DNA of 64,000 nt from Bacteroidaceae bacterium (GTDB lineage: Bacteria > Bacteroidota > Bacteroidia > Bacteroidales > Bacteroidaceae): positions 1 through 64,000 of the forward strand of contig JAFUFW010000018.1 in assembly GCA_017469685.1 (NCBI GenBank), written 5' to 3'. A program made the translations under genes and the position numbers. Positions 39,990-48,504 of the stretch are shown here, in pieces. The notes beneath the pieces are model-generated. The model was not told where the DNA came from. It did not search any database and worked only from the letters and a program-made list of their open reading frames with translations. Position 1 is the first letter of the stretch, and each line of letters begins with the position of its first letter.

Positions 39990-41702
39990 TTATTCTGCGT
40001 TAAAGCTTGCGAGGTCTTCTGGACGGAAGGCCTTGATGTATGCCGCCTTGCCGATGACGTTCTCCTCAGCCATGCGCACGTAGACGTTAGCGCTCTTGCT
40101 GAAGAGCTCGGGAGCCTTGGCGGCGTCGCGGATGATGAGAAGCGACATCACAACCTCGGCAGTCATGTCGTAGAGGCGGCGCGAGAGGAAGTCGATGGCA
40201 TCCTGATTATCGAGAGCCTTGACGGTAGCAAGGGCTTCCTCGTAAACAGGGATGAGGGCCTCGACACGTGACTTTAATGCAGCAGACGAACCACTGCAAG
40301 CAAGCTCTTCAAGCATCTCCTTTATGTTGGTAAGCATGGTCCCGTTGATGATGTAGCGGATGGCAGCCACGACCTGCAGCTGTGTCGTTCCCTCGTAGAT
40401 GCTGAAGATGCGGGCGTCGCGATACAGGCGCTGGCTCTTGTACTCCATGATAAAACCACTACCGCCGTGGATGCTGATGGCGTCGTAGGCATTCTGGTTG
40501 GCATACTCTGAGTTCATACCCTTAGCCAAAGGCGTGAAGGCATCGGCCAGGCGCTGGTACTTCTTCAGTTCCTGCTTCTCTTCGGGTGTGAGCTTGCGGT
40601 CGCGCTCGATGTCCTCGAGGCACTTGTAGACATCGACGTATGCTGCAGTCTGATAGAGCAACGAACGGCCTGCATCAAGCTTAGCCTTCATGCGGCTGAG
40701 CATATCATATACGGCGGGGAACTCAATAATCTTCTGTCCGAACTGAGCACGCTCGCGGGCATAGGCAAGACCTTCGTTGTAGGCTTCCTGCGAGAGGCCT
40801 ACACTCTGAGCGGCGATACCCAGGCGGGCGCCGTTCATGAGGGCCATCACGTACTTGATGAGGCCCAGGCGTGTGCTTCCGCAAAGCTCTGCCTTCGCAT
40901 TCTTATAGGTAAGTTCGCACGTGGGCGAGCCATGAATACCGAGCTTATGTTCGATGTGGCGCACGTTGACGCCGCCGTTGCGCGTGTCGTAGATGAACAT
41001 GGAGAGGCCACGACCATCCTTGGTGCCTTCCTCTGAGCGGGCGAGGACGAGGTGGATGTCGGAGTCGCCATTGGTTATGAAGCGCTTCACGCCGTTCAGT
41101 CGCCAGCAGTTCTCCTTCTCGTCGAAGGTTGCCTTAAGCATCACGCGCTGCAGGTCGGAGCCTGCATCGGGCTCGGTGAGGTCCATCGACATGCCTTCGC
41201 CAGCGCAGACGCGAGGAATATACTTCTGGCGCTGCTCCTCGCTTCCGAACTCATAAAGGGTGTCAATGCAGCTTTGCAGGCTCCAGATGTTCTGGAAGCC
41301 GGCGTCGGCCGCCGAGATAACTTCGCTCAACATCGAGAAGACGACGTTCGGCAGGTTCAGGCCGCCGTAGCGACGGGGCATGGATACGCCCCAGAGGCCT
41401 GCCTTGCGGGTGGCGTCGAGGTTTTCGAACGTCTTGCTTGCATAGATCATGCGGCCATTCTCGAGGTGCGGCCCTTCGAGGTCCACACTCTCGGAGTTGG
41501 GAGCGATGATGTTGGCGGCCACGTCGCCCGTTATGTCGAGAATCTGCTTGTAGTTCTCGATGGCATCGCCTAAGTCGACGGGAGCATAGTCATAAGTTTT
41601 AGCATCTTCGTAGTTGCGCTCCTTGAGCTCAACGATGCGCTTCATCAGGGGATGAGCCAGATGAAACGCTATCTCGGGATGATCGGAATAATAGTTTGCC
41701 AT
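39990..41702 (-). CDS. Acyl-CoA dehydrogenase
   Basis: 570 residues, longer than the 380-residue core because of an N-terminal extension and a C-terminal helical domain (about 470-570). Core signatures: MDLTEPDAGSDLQ, FITNGDSDIHLVLAR, ERAQFGQKI and the catalytic base Glu near 437 in FSIYEGTTQLQ. It oxidises an acyl-CoA to the enoyl-CoA and passes electrons to the electron-transfer flavoprotein encoded just upstream. The gene follows a tiny membrane-protein gene by 2 bp, and that gene overlaps the etfA stop, so all are coupled. In an anaerobe the reaction may run as an enoyl-CoA reductase or within an electron-bifurcating complex (inference). Confidence 0.93.
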   Translation of the reverse strand: MANYYSDHPEIAFHLAHPLMKRIVELKERNYEDAKTYDYAPVDLGDAIENYKQILDITGDVAANIIAPNSESVDLEGPHLENGRMIYASKTFENLDATRKAGLWGVSMPRRYGGLNLPNVVFSMLSEVISAADAGFQNIWSLQSCIDTLYEFGSEEQRQKYIPRVCAGEGMSMDLTEPDAGSDLQRVMLKATFDEKENCWRLNGVKRFITNGDSDIHLVLARSEEGTKDGRGLSMFIYDTRNGGVNVRHIEHKLGIHGSPTCELTYKNAKAELCGSTRLGLIKYVMALMNGARLGIAAQSVGLSQEAYNEGLAYARERAQFGQKIIEFPAVYDMLSRMKAKLDAGRSLLYQTAAYVDVYKCLEDIERDRKLTPEEKQELKKYQRLADAFTPLAKGMNSEYANQNAYDAISIHGGSGFIMEYKSQRLYRDARIFSIYEGTTQLQVVAAIRYIINGTMLTNIKEMLEELACSGSSAALKSRVEALIPVYEEALATVKALDNQDAIDFLSRRLYDMTAEVVMSLLIIRDAAKAPELFSKSANVYVRMAEENVIGKAAYIKAFRPEDLASFNAE

Positions 41703-41704
41703 AT

Positions 41705-41875
41705 TTATTTCTTATCTTTTAATGAACTGATTTCTACATAGCAGGCCGTCAAGCAAAGCAATACCATAATGCCACGTAAAACTTTAAGCCCCAATGAATC
41801 AACGGTGAATAAGTCATAAGCAAATATCACCGCAAATACAAGCCAGAGAATCCAGGTCCATTTGTTCTTCTTCAT
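41705..41875 (-). CDS. Small two-helix membrane protein within the etf-acyl-CoA dehydrogenase operon
   Basis: 56 residues from ATG 41875 to TAA 41705. The sequence begins MKKNKWTWILWLVFAVIFAY, a first membrane helix (about 8-21). A polar turn DLFTVDSLG comes next, then a second helix VLRGIMVLLCLTACYVEI (about 32-49), and the end is SSLKDKK. It is encoded exactly between etfA and the dehydrogenase. Its start overlaps the etfA stop as TAATG and its stop lies 2 bp before the dehydrogenase start, the tightest possible packing. Such placement strongly suggests a real gene whose product works with the flavoproteins, perhaps tying them to the membrane. I do not recognise a family. Confidence 0.78.
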   Translation of the reverse strand: MKKNKWTWILWLVFAVIFAYDLFTVDSLGLKVLRGIMVLLCLTACYVEISSLKDKK

Positions 41876-42897
41876 TACTTACTGTTCTGCTTGTAGTACT
41901 TGATCAGCTTCGGCACAACATCTTCGACGGTGCCGACGATGACATAGTCGGCGATGCGGTTGATGGGGGCATCGGGGTCATTGTTGACAGAGATGATGAT
42001 GCCAGAGTCCTGCATACCTGCGATGTGCTGAATCTGTCCGCTGATGCCACAGGCTATGTAAACCTTGGGATGCACGGTGACACCCGTCTGCCCAATCTGG
42101 CGGTCGTGGTCGCAGAAGCCTGCGTCGACGGCGGCACGTGAGCCACCGACTTCGCCGTGGAGCACTTTTGCGAGTTCAAAGAGCATATCGAAACCTTCCT
42201 TGGAGCCCATGCCATAGCCGCCGGCCACGACGATAGGTGCGCCCTTCAGGTTGTGCTTAGCAGCCTCCACATGATGGTCGAGCACGCGAACGACGAAAGC
42301 CTCAGGAGAGACATACTTCAACACCTCGGGATAGGCCACTTCCTTGCGGCATTCACCTTCATAGACAGCTTTCTGCATCACGCCCGAGCGGACTGTGGCC
42401 ATCTGTGGGCGATGATCGGGATTGACGATGGTGGCAACGATGTTACCGCCAAAGGCCGGACGTATCTGGTAGAGGAGTTGATCGTAGTGACGACCCGTCT
42501 TTTTGTCGTCGTACTCCCCGATTTCCAGCTCCGTACAATCGGCCGTGAGGCCGCTGGTGAGCGACGAGCTGACGCGTGGTCCCAGGTCGCGGCCGATGAC
42601 CGTTGCGCCCATGAGGCATATCTGCGGCTGTTCTTCCTTGAAGAGGTTCACAAGAATGTCGGTGTGGGGTGCCGAGGTGTAAGGGAACAGGCCTTCACCA
42701 TCGAAGACGAAGAGCTTATCGACACCGTAAGGCAGAATCTGGTCCTCCACCTGGCCCTTAATACCTGTGCCTGCTACCACGGCGTGCAGTTCTACGCCCA
42801 GCGTATTGGCGAGCTTACGGCCCTTGGTCAGCAACTCCTGAGATACTTCCTGTACCTGTGTACCTTCTATCTCAACATAAACAAATACATTATTCAT
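41875..42897 (-). CDS. etfA: Electron transfer flavoprotein, alpha subunit
   Basis: 340 residues. The N-terminal domain starts NVFVYVEIEGTQVQEVSQEL. The FAD-binding C-terminal domain includes VVAGGYGMGSKEGFDMLFEL, VGGSRAAVDAGFCDHDRQIGQTG, VHPKVYIACGISGQIQHIAGM and SVNNDPDAPINRIADYVIVG, all classic EtfA/FixB signatures. With EtfB it carries electrons between the acyl-CoA dehydrogenase and a quinone or ferredoxin/NAD partner. It starts 6 bp after etfB and overlaps the small membrane-protein gene by one base. Confidence 0.95.
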   Translation of the reverse strand: MNNVFVYVEIEGTQVQEVSQELLTKGRKLANTLGVELHAVVAGTGIKGQVEDQILPYGVDKLFVFDGEGLFPYTSAPHTDILVNLFKEEQPQICLMGATVIGRDLGPRVSSSLTSGLTADCTELEIGEYDDKKTGRHYDQLLYQIRPAFGGNIVATIVNPDHRPQMATVRSGVMQKAVYEGECRKEVAYPEVLKYVSPEAFVVRVLDHHVEAAKHNLKGAPIVVAGGYGMGSKEGFDMLFELAKVLHGEVGGSRAAVDAGFCDHDRQIGQTGVTVHPKVYIACGISGQIQHIAGMQDSGIIISVNNDPDAPINRIADYVIVGTVEDVVPKLIKYYKQNSK

Positions 42898-42903
42898 ATC
42901 TCG

Positions 42904-43785
42904 TTATCCAATAATCTTTTCGTTCAACAATTCCTTAATCATTCCCTCGACGTCAGCGTCCGAAGCCGTCAACGTTTTCGACTCCTTAGCCTGGAAGACG
43001 ATGTTCTTGACAGCCTTCACCTTCGTTGGCGAGCCTGCAAGACCGCATTGGGCGGGGTCGCCGTCCACGTCGGCCACGCTCCATTGATTGAGCGTCAGAT
43101 AAGGCCGTTCCTCGTAGAGGTAGTCATAATCGCCTACGGTGGAATCGTTGGCCGTCGTACGCTCCATAGGGCATGAGGCACGCTTGTATTTCATCACCAG
43201 CTTGGCATTCTGAGGCCGGCAGGGAGCGGCGCTTCCGTTGACAGTGATGACTACTGGCAGAGGAGCCTCCACGGTCTCTACGCCGCCGTCAATGTGGCGC
43301 TTGACAGTTGCTACGCCGTCCTTCACGCTTATCTCCTCTGCATAGGTCACCTGGTTCAGGCCCAGTTTCTGTGCCACCTGCGGACCCACCTGAGCGGTGT
43401 CGCCGTCGATGGCCTGACGGCCGCCGATGACGATATCCACATCACCAATCTTCTTGATTGCCGTGGCCAGCGCATAGCTCGTAGCGAGCGTGTCGGCACC
43501 TGCGAAGAGGCGGTCTGTCAGCAGCCAGCCCGTGTCGGCGCCGCGATACAGGCCCTGGCGGATAATTTCTCCTGCACGGGGAGGTCCCATTGTGAGCACG
43601 CCCACAGTAGAGCCGGGGTTCTGCTCTTTGAGGCGGAGCGCCTGTTCCAGCGCATTCAGGTCTTCTGGATTAAAGATTGCAGGCAGGGCGGAACGGTTGA
43701 CCGTACCTTCGGCCGTCATGGCGTCCTTGCCTACGTTGCGAGTGTCTGGCACCTGCTTGGCCAGCACAACGATTTTCAATGCCAT
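42904..43785 (-). CDS. etfB: Electron transfer flavoprotein, beta subunit
   Basis: 293 residues, start MALKIVVLAKQVPDTRNVGK. EtfB/FixA signatures: NPEDLNALEQALRLKE, VGVLTMGPPRAGEIIRQGLY, RGADTGWLLTDRLFAGADTL and VIGGRQAIDGDTAQVGPQVA, the last being part of the nucleotide-binding loop. It is the first gene of the five-gene operon etfB-etfA-small membrane protein-acyl-CoA dehydrogenase-phosphatase. A -7 motif lies at 43840-43847. Whether the pair is of the bifurcating kind cannot be settled from motifs alone. Confidence 0.95.
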   Translation of the reverse strand: MALKIVVLAKQVPDTRNVGKDAMTAEGTVNRSALPAIFNPEDLNALEQALRLKEQNPGSTVGVLTMGPPRAGEIIRQGLYRGADTGWLLTDRLFAGADTLATSYALATAIKKIGDVDIVIGGRQAIDGDTAQVGPQVAQKLGLNQVTYAEEISVKDGVATVKRHIDGGVETVEAPLPVVITVNGSAAPCRPQNAKLVMKYKRASCPMERTTANDSTVGDYDYLYEERPYLTLNQWSVADVDGDPAQCGLAGSPTKVKAVKNIVFQAKESKTLTASDADVEGMIKELLNEKIIG

Positions 43786-43839
43786 ATCTTATTCAGTTTA
43801 TCGTTATTGTCTTATACATTAATTATTATAAGAGCGGTG

Positions 43840-43847
43840 CAAATGTA
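43840..43847 (-). promoter_or_regulatory. -7 promoter motif of the etf operon
   Basis: Minus-strand TACATTTG, an exact match to TAnnTTTG, 55 bp upstream of etfB. Confidence 0.65.
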
Positions 43848-43972
43848 AGCTATTTCTTTTGAATGGCAAAAAAATAGTGCTAAAGTTATAGTTACAGCCT
43901 TCTTTTTTATGCTTTTCCCTAAACAATCAGAGGCAAAGCATAGTCAGTAGCTTTAGATGAGGTACTCCCGAC

Positions 43973-44013
43973 AAAGCCCCGAGCCCTACCGAGATGGCAG
44001 AGCCCGGGGCTTT
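43973..44013 (-). terminator. Hairpin terminator after the HerA-like gene
   Basis: AAAGCCCCG (43973-43981) pairs with CGGGGCTTT (44005-44013); GC/CT pairs extend it inward. Located 31 bp past the stop at 44044, with T residues on both sides. Confidence 0.75.
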
Positions 44014-44043
44014 TGCGCTACAATTGCCAGCGGGCTTCATTCG

Positions 44044-45666
44044 TTATTTCGTCAGGTTTCCGAGGATATCGCGTGTGAGTTCCTTGGTTATGGTGCGTGT
44101 GGCAGCGCTCGTAGCGTTCTTCACGACCTTCTCCTTTGCCGAGGTTTTTGACTTTGTCTCCTTGCCCGACACCTTGTTGCTGACGTACGTGCCAAGGAGT
44201 GTGGCGATGGTTGAGGTTACGGCTGTCATTACGGCCGCGAGCACTTTGCTCATCATGCCCTGCTTCTTTTTTGACGCCTTCCCGCTCTTCTCGCTTTTCT
44301 CGCCCTTTTCGCTTTTCTTGCTCTTAGACTCTTTGGGCTCGCCCTCTGCCCCAGCGGTCTCGTCGGCCTTCTGCAACTCGCGCTCGGCGTCGGCCAGCAG
44401 CACTTCGAATGCGCTTTCGCGATCAAGGGCTTTGTCGTATTTCCCATAGATTCGGCTCTGCTTGATGCTGTCGAGGCGCTGACCTTCAGTGATGGCTCCT
44501 ATCTGTGAGAGCGGGAAAAGTATCTTGGCTCGCTCCACCACTGACGGTGCGCCCTTAGCGTCAAGGAAGCTGACGAGCGCCTCGCCGGTCTCGAGGTTCA
44601 TGATGGCCTCGTCGGTCTTGAAGTCGGGGTTTGCCCGGAAGGTTTCGGCTGCTGTGCGAACTGCCTTCTGGTCTTTCGGTGTGTAGGCGCGCAATGCGTG
44701 CTGGACGCGATTTCCGAGCTGACCGAGGATATTCTCAGGGATGTCGGTGGGGCTCTGCGTGATGAAGTAGATGCCGACGCCTTTCGAGCGAATGAGGCGG
44801 ATCACCTGCTCAATCTTGTCGAGCAGAGCCTTGCTTGTGTCGTTGAATAGCATGTGTGCCTCGTCGAAGAAGAATACCAGCTTAGGCAGTTCGAGGTCAC
44901 CCACTTCGGGGAGAGTAGAATAAAGCTCGGAAAGGAGCCAGAGGAGGAACGTGGAGTAGAGTTTGGGTTGCATCATCAGCTTGTCGGCGGCGAGCACGCT
45001 CATGACGCCCTTCCCGCCGTGCGTCTGCATAAGGTCCTGGATATCGAATGAGGGCAGCCCGAAGAACTTGTCGGCGCCCTGGTTCTCGAGCTGCAGTATA
45101 GCCCTCTGGATAGCTCCTATGCTCATCGTGGTGACGGTGCCATACTTTGAGGTCACCTCCTTGGTATGCTCAGCGATGAAGGTGAGCAGCGAGCGAAGGT
45201 CTTTAAGGTCGTCGAGCAGCCATCCGCGCTCGTCGGCAATGCGGAAAGCGATGTTGAGCACACCATCCTGTGTCTCATTGAGCTGCATTATGCGCGAGAG
45301 GAGCTGCGGCCCCATCTGCGAGATGGTGGCACGCATGGGATGCCCCTGCTCGCCGTAGACGTCGTAGAAGTGTACGGGACAGGCCTGGAACTCAGGGCTT
45401 TCGAGGCCGAATTCCGGCAGACGCTTCTCTATGAAGCCGCTCAGTCGCCCCACTTGCGAGATGCCCGAGAGGTCGCCTTTCATGTCGGCCATGAAGCATG
45501 GTACGCCCGCCTGACAGAACGTCTCGGCTATCACTTGCAGCGTTACGGTTTTGCCCGTACCTGTGGCACCGGCGATAAGTCCGTGGCGGTTGGCCATTTT
45601 TCCTTCAATCGATAAAGCCCCTTGGGAGCAATGGGCGACGTAGAGCCCGCGTTCTTTGTCTAACAT
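44044..45666 (-). CDS. HerA-like/DUF853 ATPase
   Basis: 540 residues. Walker A GATGTGKT is at 33-40, the Walker B-like segment is LVFFFDEAHMLF, and FITQSPTDIPENILGQLGNR is a sensor region; this matches the YjgR/DUF853 HerA-type ATPases. Residues 425-465 are a Lys/Ser/Glu-rich linker (KESKSKKSEKGEKSEKSGKA), followed by a hydrophobic, possibly membrane-associating segment MMSKVLAAVMTAVTSTIATL. HerA-type enzymes pump DNA, but the cellular role of this subgroup is not settled. Single gene with promoter motif at 45698-45705 and terminator at 43973. Confidence 0.88.
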   Translation of the reverse strand: MLDKERGLYVAHCSQGALSIEGKMANRHGLIAGATGTGKTVTLQVIAETFCQAGVPCFMADMKGDLSGISQVGRLSGFIEKRLPEFGLESPEFQACPVHFYDVYGEQGHPMRATISQMGPQLLSRIMQLNETQDGVLNIAFRIADERGWLLDDLKDLRSLLTFIAEHTKEVTSKYGTVTTMSIGAIQRAILQLENQGADKFFGLPSFDIQDLMQTHGGKGVMSVLAADKLMMQPKLYSTFLLWLLSELYSTLPEVGDLELPKLVFFFDEAHMLFNDTSKALLDKIEQVIRLIRSKGVGIYFITQSPTDIPENILGQLGNRVQHALRAYTPKDQKAVRTAAETFRANPDFKTDEAIMNLETGEALVSFLDAKGAPSVVERAKILFPLSQIGAITEGQRLDSIKQSRIYGKYDKALDRESAFEVLLADAERELQKADETAGAEGEPKESKSKKSEKGEKSEKSGKASKKKQGMMSKVLAAVMTAVTSTIATLLGTYVSNKVSGKETKSKTSAKEKVVKNATSAATRTITKELTRDILGNLTK

Positions 45667-45697
45667 ATCTGTCCTGAATTTGGTATATTTTACGGCG

Positions 45698-45705
45698 CAA
45701 AGTTA
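45698..45705 (-). promoter_or_regulatory. -7 promoter motif of the HerA-like gene
   Basis: Minus-strand TAACTTTG, exact match to TAnnTTTG, 32 bp before the start. Confidence 0.65.
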
Positions 45706-45798
45706 GTCACTTTTTGCGTGAATGCAAATATTCGGGCATCTTTTCGTTCATATAAACAAATAAAATCCAAATCCTTCGCCCTTCTGACAAAAACTTTA

Positions 45799-45806
45799 TA
45801 CCTTTG
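45799..45806 (+). promoter_or_regulatory. -7 promoter motif of the CE12 gene
   Basis: TACCTTTG followed by CCAC, 32 bp before ATG 45838. It lies inside the longer open frame from 45718, which argues for the later start codon. Confidence 0.7.
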
Positions 45807-45837
45807 CCACAAATATATGATAATCCACCCTCCAATT

Positions 45838-47568
45838 ATGACAAGACATATCTTTGCTCTCTGCCTCGCAATCGCAGCAGCCAGTCAGACAAGCTTGGCA
45901 CAGCAGGCTGATTACCGTCCTATGGACGACGTTAACAACGTTGTCGACCTCACGCTCGACAGTCTTGAGAAGGTACGCACGGCACGGCCCGTGGCCGGCA
46001 GCAGCCGCGTGGCCGATCACCCCGTACTCTTCCTTGTGGGCAACTCAACCATGCGCACAGGCACGAAAGGCAACGGCGACAACGGCCAATGGGGCTGGGG
46101 CTATTTTGCCCACAACTACTTCGACGCCTCAAAGATTACCGTGGAGAACCAGGCCCTTGGCGGCACCAGCTCGCGCACGTTCTACCGCAAGCTCTGGCCC
46201 GATGTGAAGAAAGGCATACGCCCGGGCGACTACGTAGTCATCGAGCTCGGTCACAACGACAATGGCCCCTTCGACAGCGGCCGCTGCCGGGCCACCATAC
46301 GGGGTATTTCGCCCACCGACTCGCTTGTGGTGACGCTGAAGGAAGGCCCCGACAAAGGAAAGCAAGAGACAGTCTGGAGCTACGGCGAATACATGCGCAA
46401 GTTCATACGTGAGACCAGGGCGCTGGGCGCTCATCCGATCCTGATGAGTTTGACGCCAAGGAAACGCGAGGCTGCCCCCCTTTCATCCCCCAAGGGTAAC
46501 ACATCACCTTCTGCATCCGATGGTAAAGAAGCCCCCGCGGGGGCAGCAGGTGGGGCCAAGAGCTGGCAACCCGTCCGCGTGAATGAGACTTTCGGGCTCT
46601 GGGCACGCCAGATAGCCGAGGAGATGAATGTGCCATTCGTGGACCTGAACGAGGTTTCAGCCAGCAAATATGAGCAGATGAGCACGTGGAAACTCAACTA
46701 CCATTTCTATCTCGACAACATCCACACCAGCAAGTTCGGCGCTGAGCACAATGCCCGCTGCGCGGCAGAAGGCCTGATGGCATGCACACACCCCGACGTA
46801 CAGCCCTTGAAAGCAATGATGACCGGCCTCGCCCTGCCTTCAACCGGAGTGAGACGCGAGAAGGGTAAGCCCGTAGTGTTCATAACCGGCGACTCTACAG
46901 TGAAGAATACTGACAACGACTCAACAGGCATGTGGGGGTGGGGCTCTCAGGCCTGGCGCATTTTCGACGAGAATAAAGTCACCTTCATCAATTGCGCTCA
47001 AGCCGGACGCTCGTGCCGCACCTACATACGCGAAGGACGTTGGGAGAAAGTCTACAACGACCTTCAGAGGGGCGACTTCGTGCTCATCCAGTTCGGCCAC
47101 AACGATATCGGCGAGCTCCATATCGGCAAACATCGTGGCGAGATCCCCGGCGTGGCCGACACCAGTTGCGTAAGCCGCGTCACACTCAACGGCGAAGCCT
47201 ACAACGAGGTCGTCTACTCCTTCGGCTGGTATCTGCGCAAGATGATCGACGACTGCCGCCAGAAAGGCGCCACGCCCATACTCGTAAGCCTGACACCCCG
47301 CAACGAGTGGGCCGGCGGCAAGATTGAGCGCCGCAACGACACGTATGGGGAATGGTATCGCGCCGTGGCCGAGCAGACCGGCTGTGAGTTCGTAGACCTC
47401 CACAACATCACAGCCGACGCCCTCGACGGCATAGGCCCTGAAGCTGCGAAACGATACTACAACCACGACCACACCCACACTTCGCTCGCCGGAGCACGCC
47501 TTAATGCCGTTGGCATTGCCATCGGATTGACCCGCAATGGCAGCCCTTTGGCAAAACACTTAAAATAG
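45838..47568 (+). CDS. Tandem CE12-type rhamnogalacturonan acetylesterase
   Basis: 576 residues from ATG 45838, giving the signal peptide MTRHIFALCLAIAAASQTSL. Upstream in-frame ATGs precede or overlap the promoter. Two SGNH/CE12 domains follow. Domain 1 (about 62-325): LFLVGNSTM with Ser70, IELGHND, and the Asp-His pair in LDNIHTSKF (His296). Domain 2 (about 343-570): FITGDSTV with Ser353, IQFGHND and DHTHTS near the end. Such enzymes remove acetyl groups from rhamnogalacturonan-I so that lyases can act. Domain 1 is interrupted at 211-241 by a low-complexity insert (PLSSPKGNTSPSASDGKEAP) encoded by a GC-rich repeat. Array C starts 10 bp after the stop. Confidence 0.85.
   Translation: MTRHIFALCLAIAAASQTSLAQQADYRPMDDVNNVVDLTLDSLEKVRTARPVAGSSRVADHPVLFLVGNSTMRTGTKGNGDNGQWGWGYFAHNYFDASKITVENQALGGTSSRTFYRKLWPDVKKGIRPGDYVVIELGHNDNGPFDSGRCRATIRGISPTDSLVVTLKEGPDKGKQETVWSYGEYMRKFIRETRALGAHPILMSLTPRKREAAPLSSPKGNTSPSASDGKEAPAGAAGGAKSWQPVRVNETFGLWARQIAEEMNVPFVDLNEVSASKYEQMSTWKLNYHFYLDNIHTSKFGAEHNARCAAEGLMACTHPDVQPLKAMMTGLALPSTGVRREKGKPVVFITGDSTVKNTDNDSTGMWGWGSQAWRIFDENKVTFINCAQAGRSCRTYIREGRWEKVYNDLQRGDFVLIQFGHNDIGELHIGKHRGEIPGVADTSCVSRVTLNGEAYNEVVYSFGWYLRKMIDDCRQKGATPILVSLTPRNEWAGGKIERRNDTYGEWYRAVAEQTGCEFVDLHNITADALDGIGPEAAKRYYNHDHTHTSLAGARLNAVGIAIGLTRNGSPLAKHLK
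46474..46563 (+). repeat. In-frame GC-rich insert in CE12 domain 1
   Basis: About 90 bp between the conserved SLTPRKR and WQPVRVNETF blocks. It includes the perfect palindrome GCCCCCGCGGGGGC (46531-46544) and CCCCCCTTTCATCCCCCAAGG-like sequence at the left end. It keeps the frame open and encodes a Pro/Ser/Gly/Ala linker absent from domain 2. Confidence 0.6.
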
Positions 47569-47578
47569 GGTCTGAAAA

Positions 47579-47666
47579 AACCCTTAAGGGTTCAGGCCAT
47601 AACCCTTAAGGGTTCGGCGGATAACCCTTAAGGGTTTTGGCCGAAACCCTTGGGCCTTTTTTCTGG
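47579..47666. repeat. 22-bp-period palindrome array C
   Basis: Four units at exact 22-bp spacing start at 47579, 47601, 47623 and 47645. The first three carry the perfect AACCCTTAAGGGTT; the last is AACCCTTGGGCC, the same end variant as in array A. The array begins 10 bp past the CE12 stop codon and lies upstream of ruvA. Confidence 0.9.
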
Positions 47667-47789
47667 CAAGGCCCACATTAATTCGCCGCGCGCACAATAA
47701 AGCGGGCTCATCGCGCGTTAATATATATGACTCGCGTGCGGCTGAGCGCGCACCAACAAGCAAGCATAAGCAACAAACAGGAAGCAGCA

Positions 47790-48395
47790 ATGATAGAATA
47801 CATCCGCGGCTCGATAGCCGAACTGACTCCCACGCTGGCCGTGCTCGACGCCAACGGCGTAGGCTATGGCCTGAGCATAAGCCTCAACACATACACCGCC
47901 ATCCAAGGCCTCACAGGCGACGTGAAGCTCTTCGCCTACGAAAGCATACGCGAAGATGCCTACCAGCTCTGGGGCTTCGCCACTAAAGTGGAGCGCGAGC
48001 TCTTCCTCCTGCTGACCAGCGTCAGCGGAGTGGGCGGCCAGAGCGCCCGCGTAATCCTCAGTTCTATGACGCCCGCCGAGCTGTGCGACGCCATAAGCCG
48101 TGGCGACGAGCGGCTGCTGAAGTCGGCCAAAGGCATCGGCGGCAAGACGGCACAACGCATCATCGTGGAGCTGAAGGATAAGATTGTGAGCCTGGGCATC
48201 GATGCCGCAGCCGGCTCGCCCTCGTCGCAACCCATGACGGCAGCCAATAAGGAAGTGCAGGACGAGGCCGTGCAGGCACTCACCATGCTCGGCTTCTCGC
48301 CCGCGCCATCACAGAAAGCCGTAGTCGGCATACTGCGTGCCGAGCCCGATGCCACGGTGGAGAGGGTCATCAAGCTGGCACTGAAGATGCTGTAG
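47790..48395 (+). CDS. ruvA: Holliday junction branch migration protein RuvA
   Basis: 201 residues from ATG 47790 ([20 protein letters not shown]). The longer frame from 47727 adds a basic stretch not seen in the family. OB domain 1-64, helix-hairpin-helix motifs in [15 protein letters not shown] and [20 protein letters not shown], and the C-terminal RuvB-contact domain [16 protein letters not shown]. It binds four-way junctions and loads RuvB. ruvA next to sprA is a familiar order in Bacteroidota. The leader is unusually GC-rich with repeated GCGCG and a CGCGCG/TTAAT inverted motif (about 47675-47723). Confidence 0.95.
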   Translation: MIEYIRGSIAELTPTLAVLDANGVGYGLSISLNTYTAIQGLTGDVKLFAYESIREDAYQLWGFATKVERELFLLLTSVSGVGGQSARVILSSMTPAELCDAISRGDERLLKSAKGIGGKTAQRIIVELKDKIVSLGIDAAAGSPSSQPMTAANKEVQDEAVQALTMLGFSPAPSQKAVVGILRAEPDATVERVIKLALKML

Positions 48396-48403
48396 GCCCA
48401 CCC

Positions 48404-48466
48404 CGCCGCCTCCCTGTGAGGGATGGGAGCAGACACGCCACCGGCCCCTCCCTGCGACGCAGGAGG
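48404..48466. repeat. Two CCTCCCTG-type elements between ruvA and sprA
   Basis: GCCTCCCTGTGAGGGATGGGAGC (about 48409-48430), preceded by CCACCCCG, and CCCCTCCCTGCGACGCAGGAGG (about 48445-48466). Both share the inverted-repeat core of the elements at 6937 and 11698. They take up most of the 109-bp gap upstream of sprA. Confidence 0.6.
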
Positions 48467-48504
48467 CTAATAACAGAACAAGAGCAGAAGCAATAATCAG
48501 CCTT

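Noticed and set aside
47660..47789. GC-rich ruvA leader as a structured RNA
   Set aside because: It has GCGCG repeats and an imperfect CGCGCG/TTAAT inversion, but no consistent fold could be drawn.
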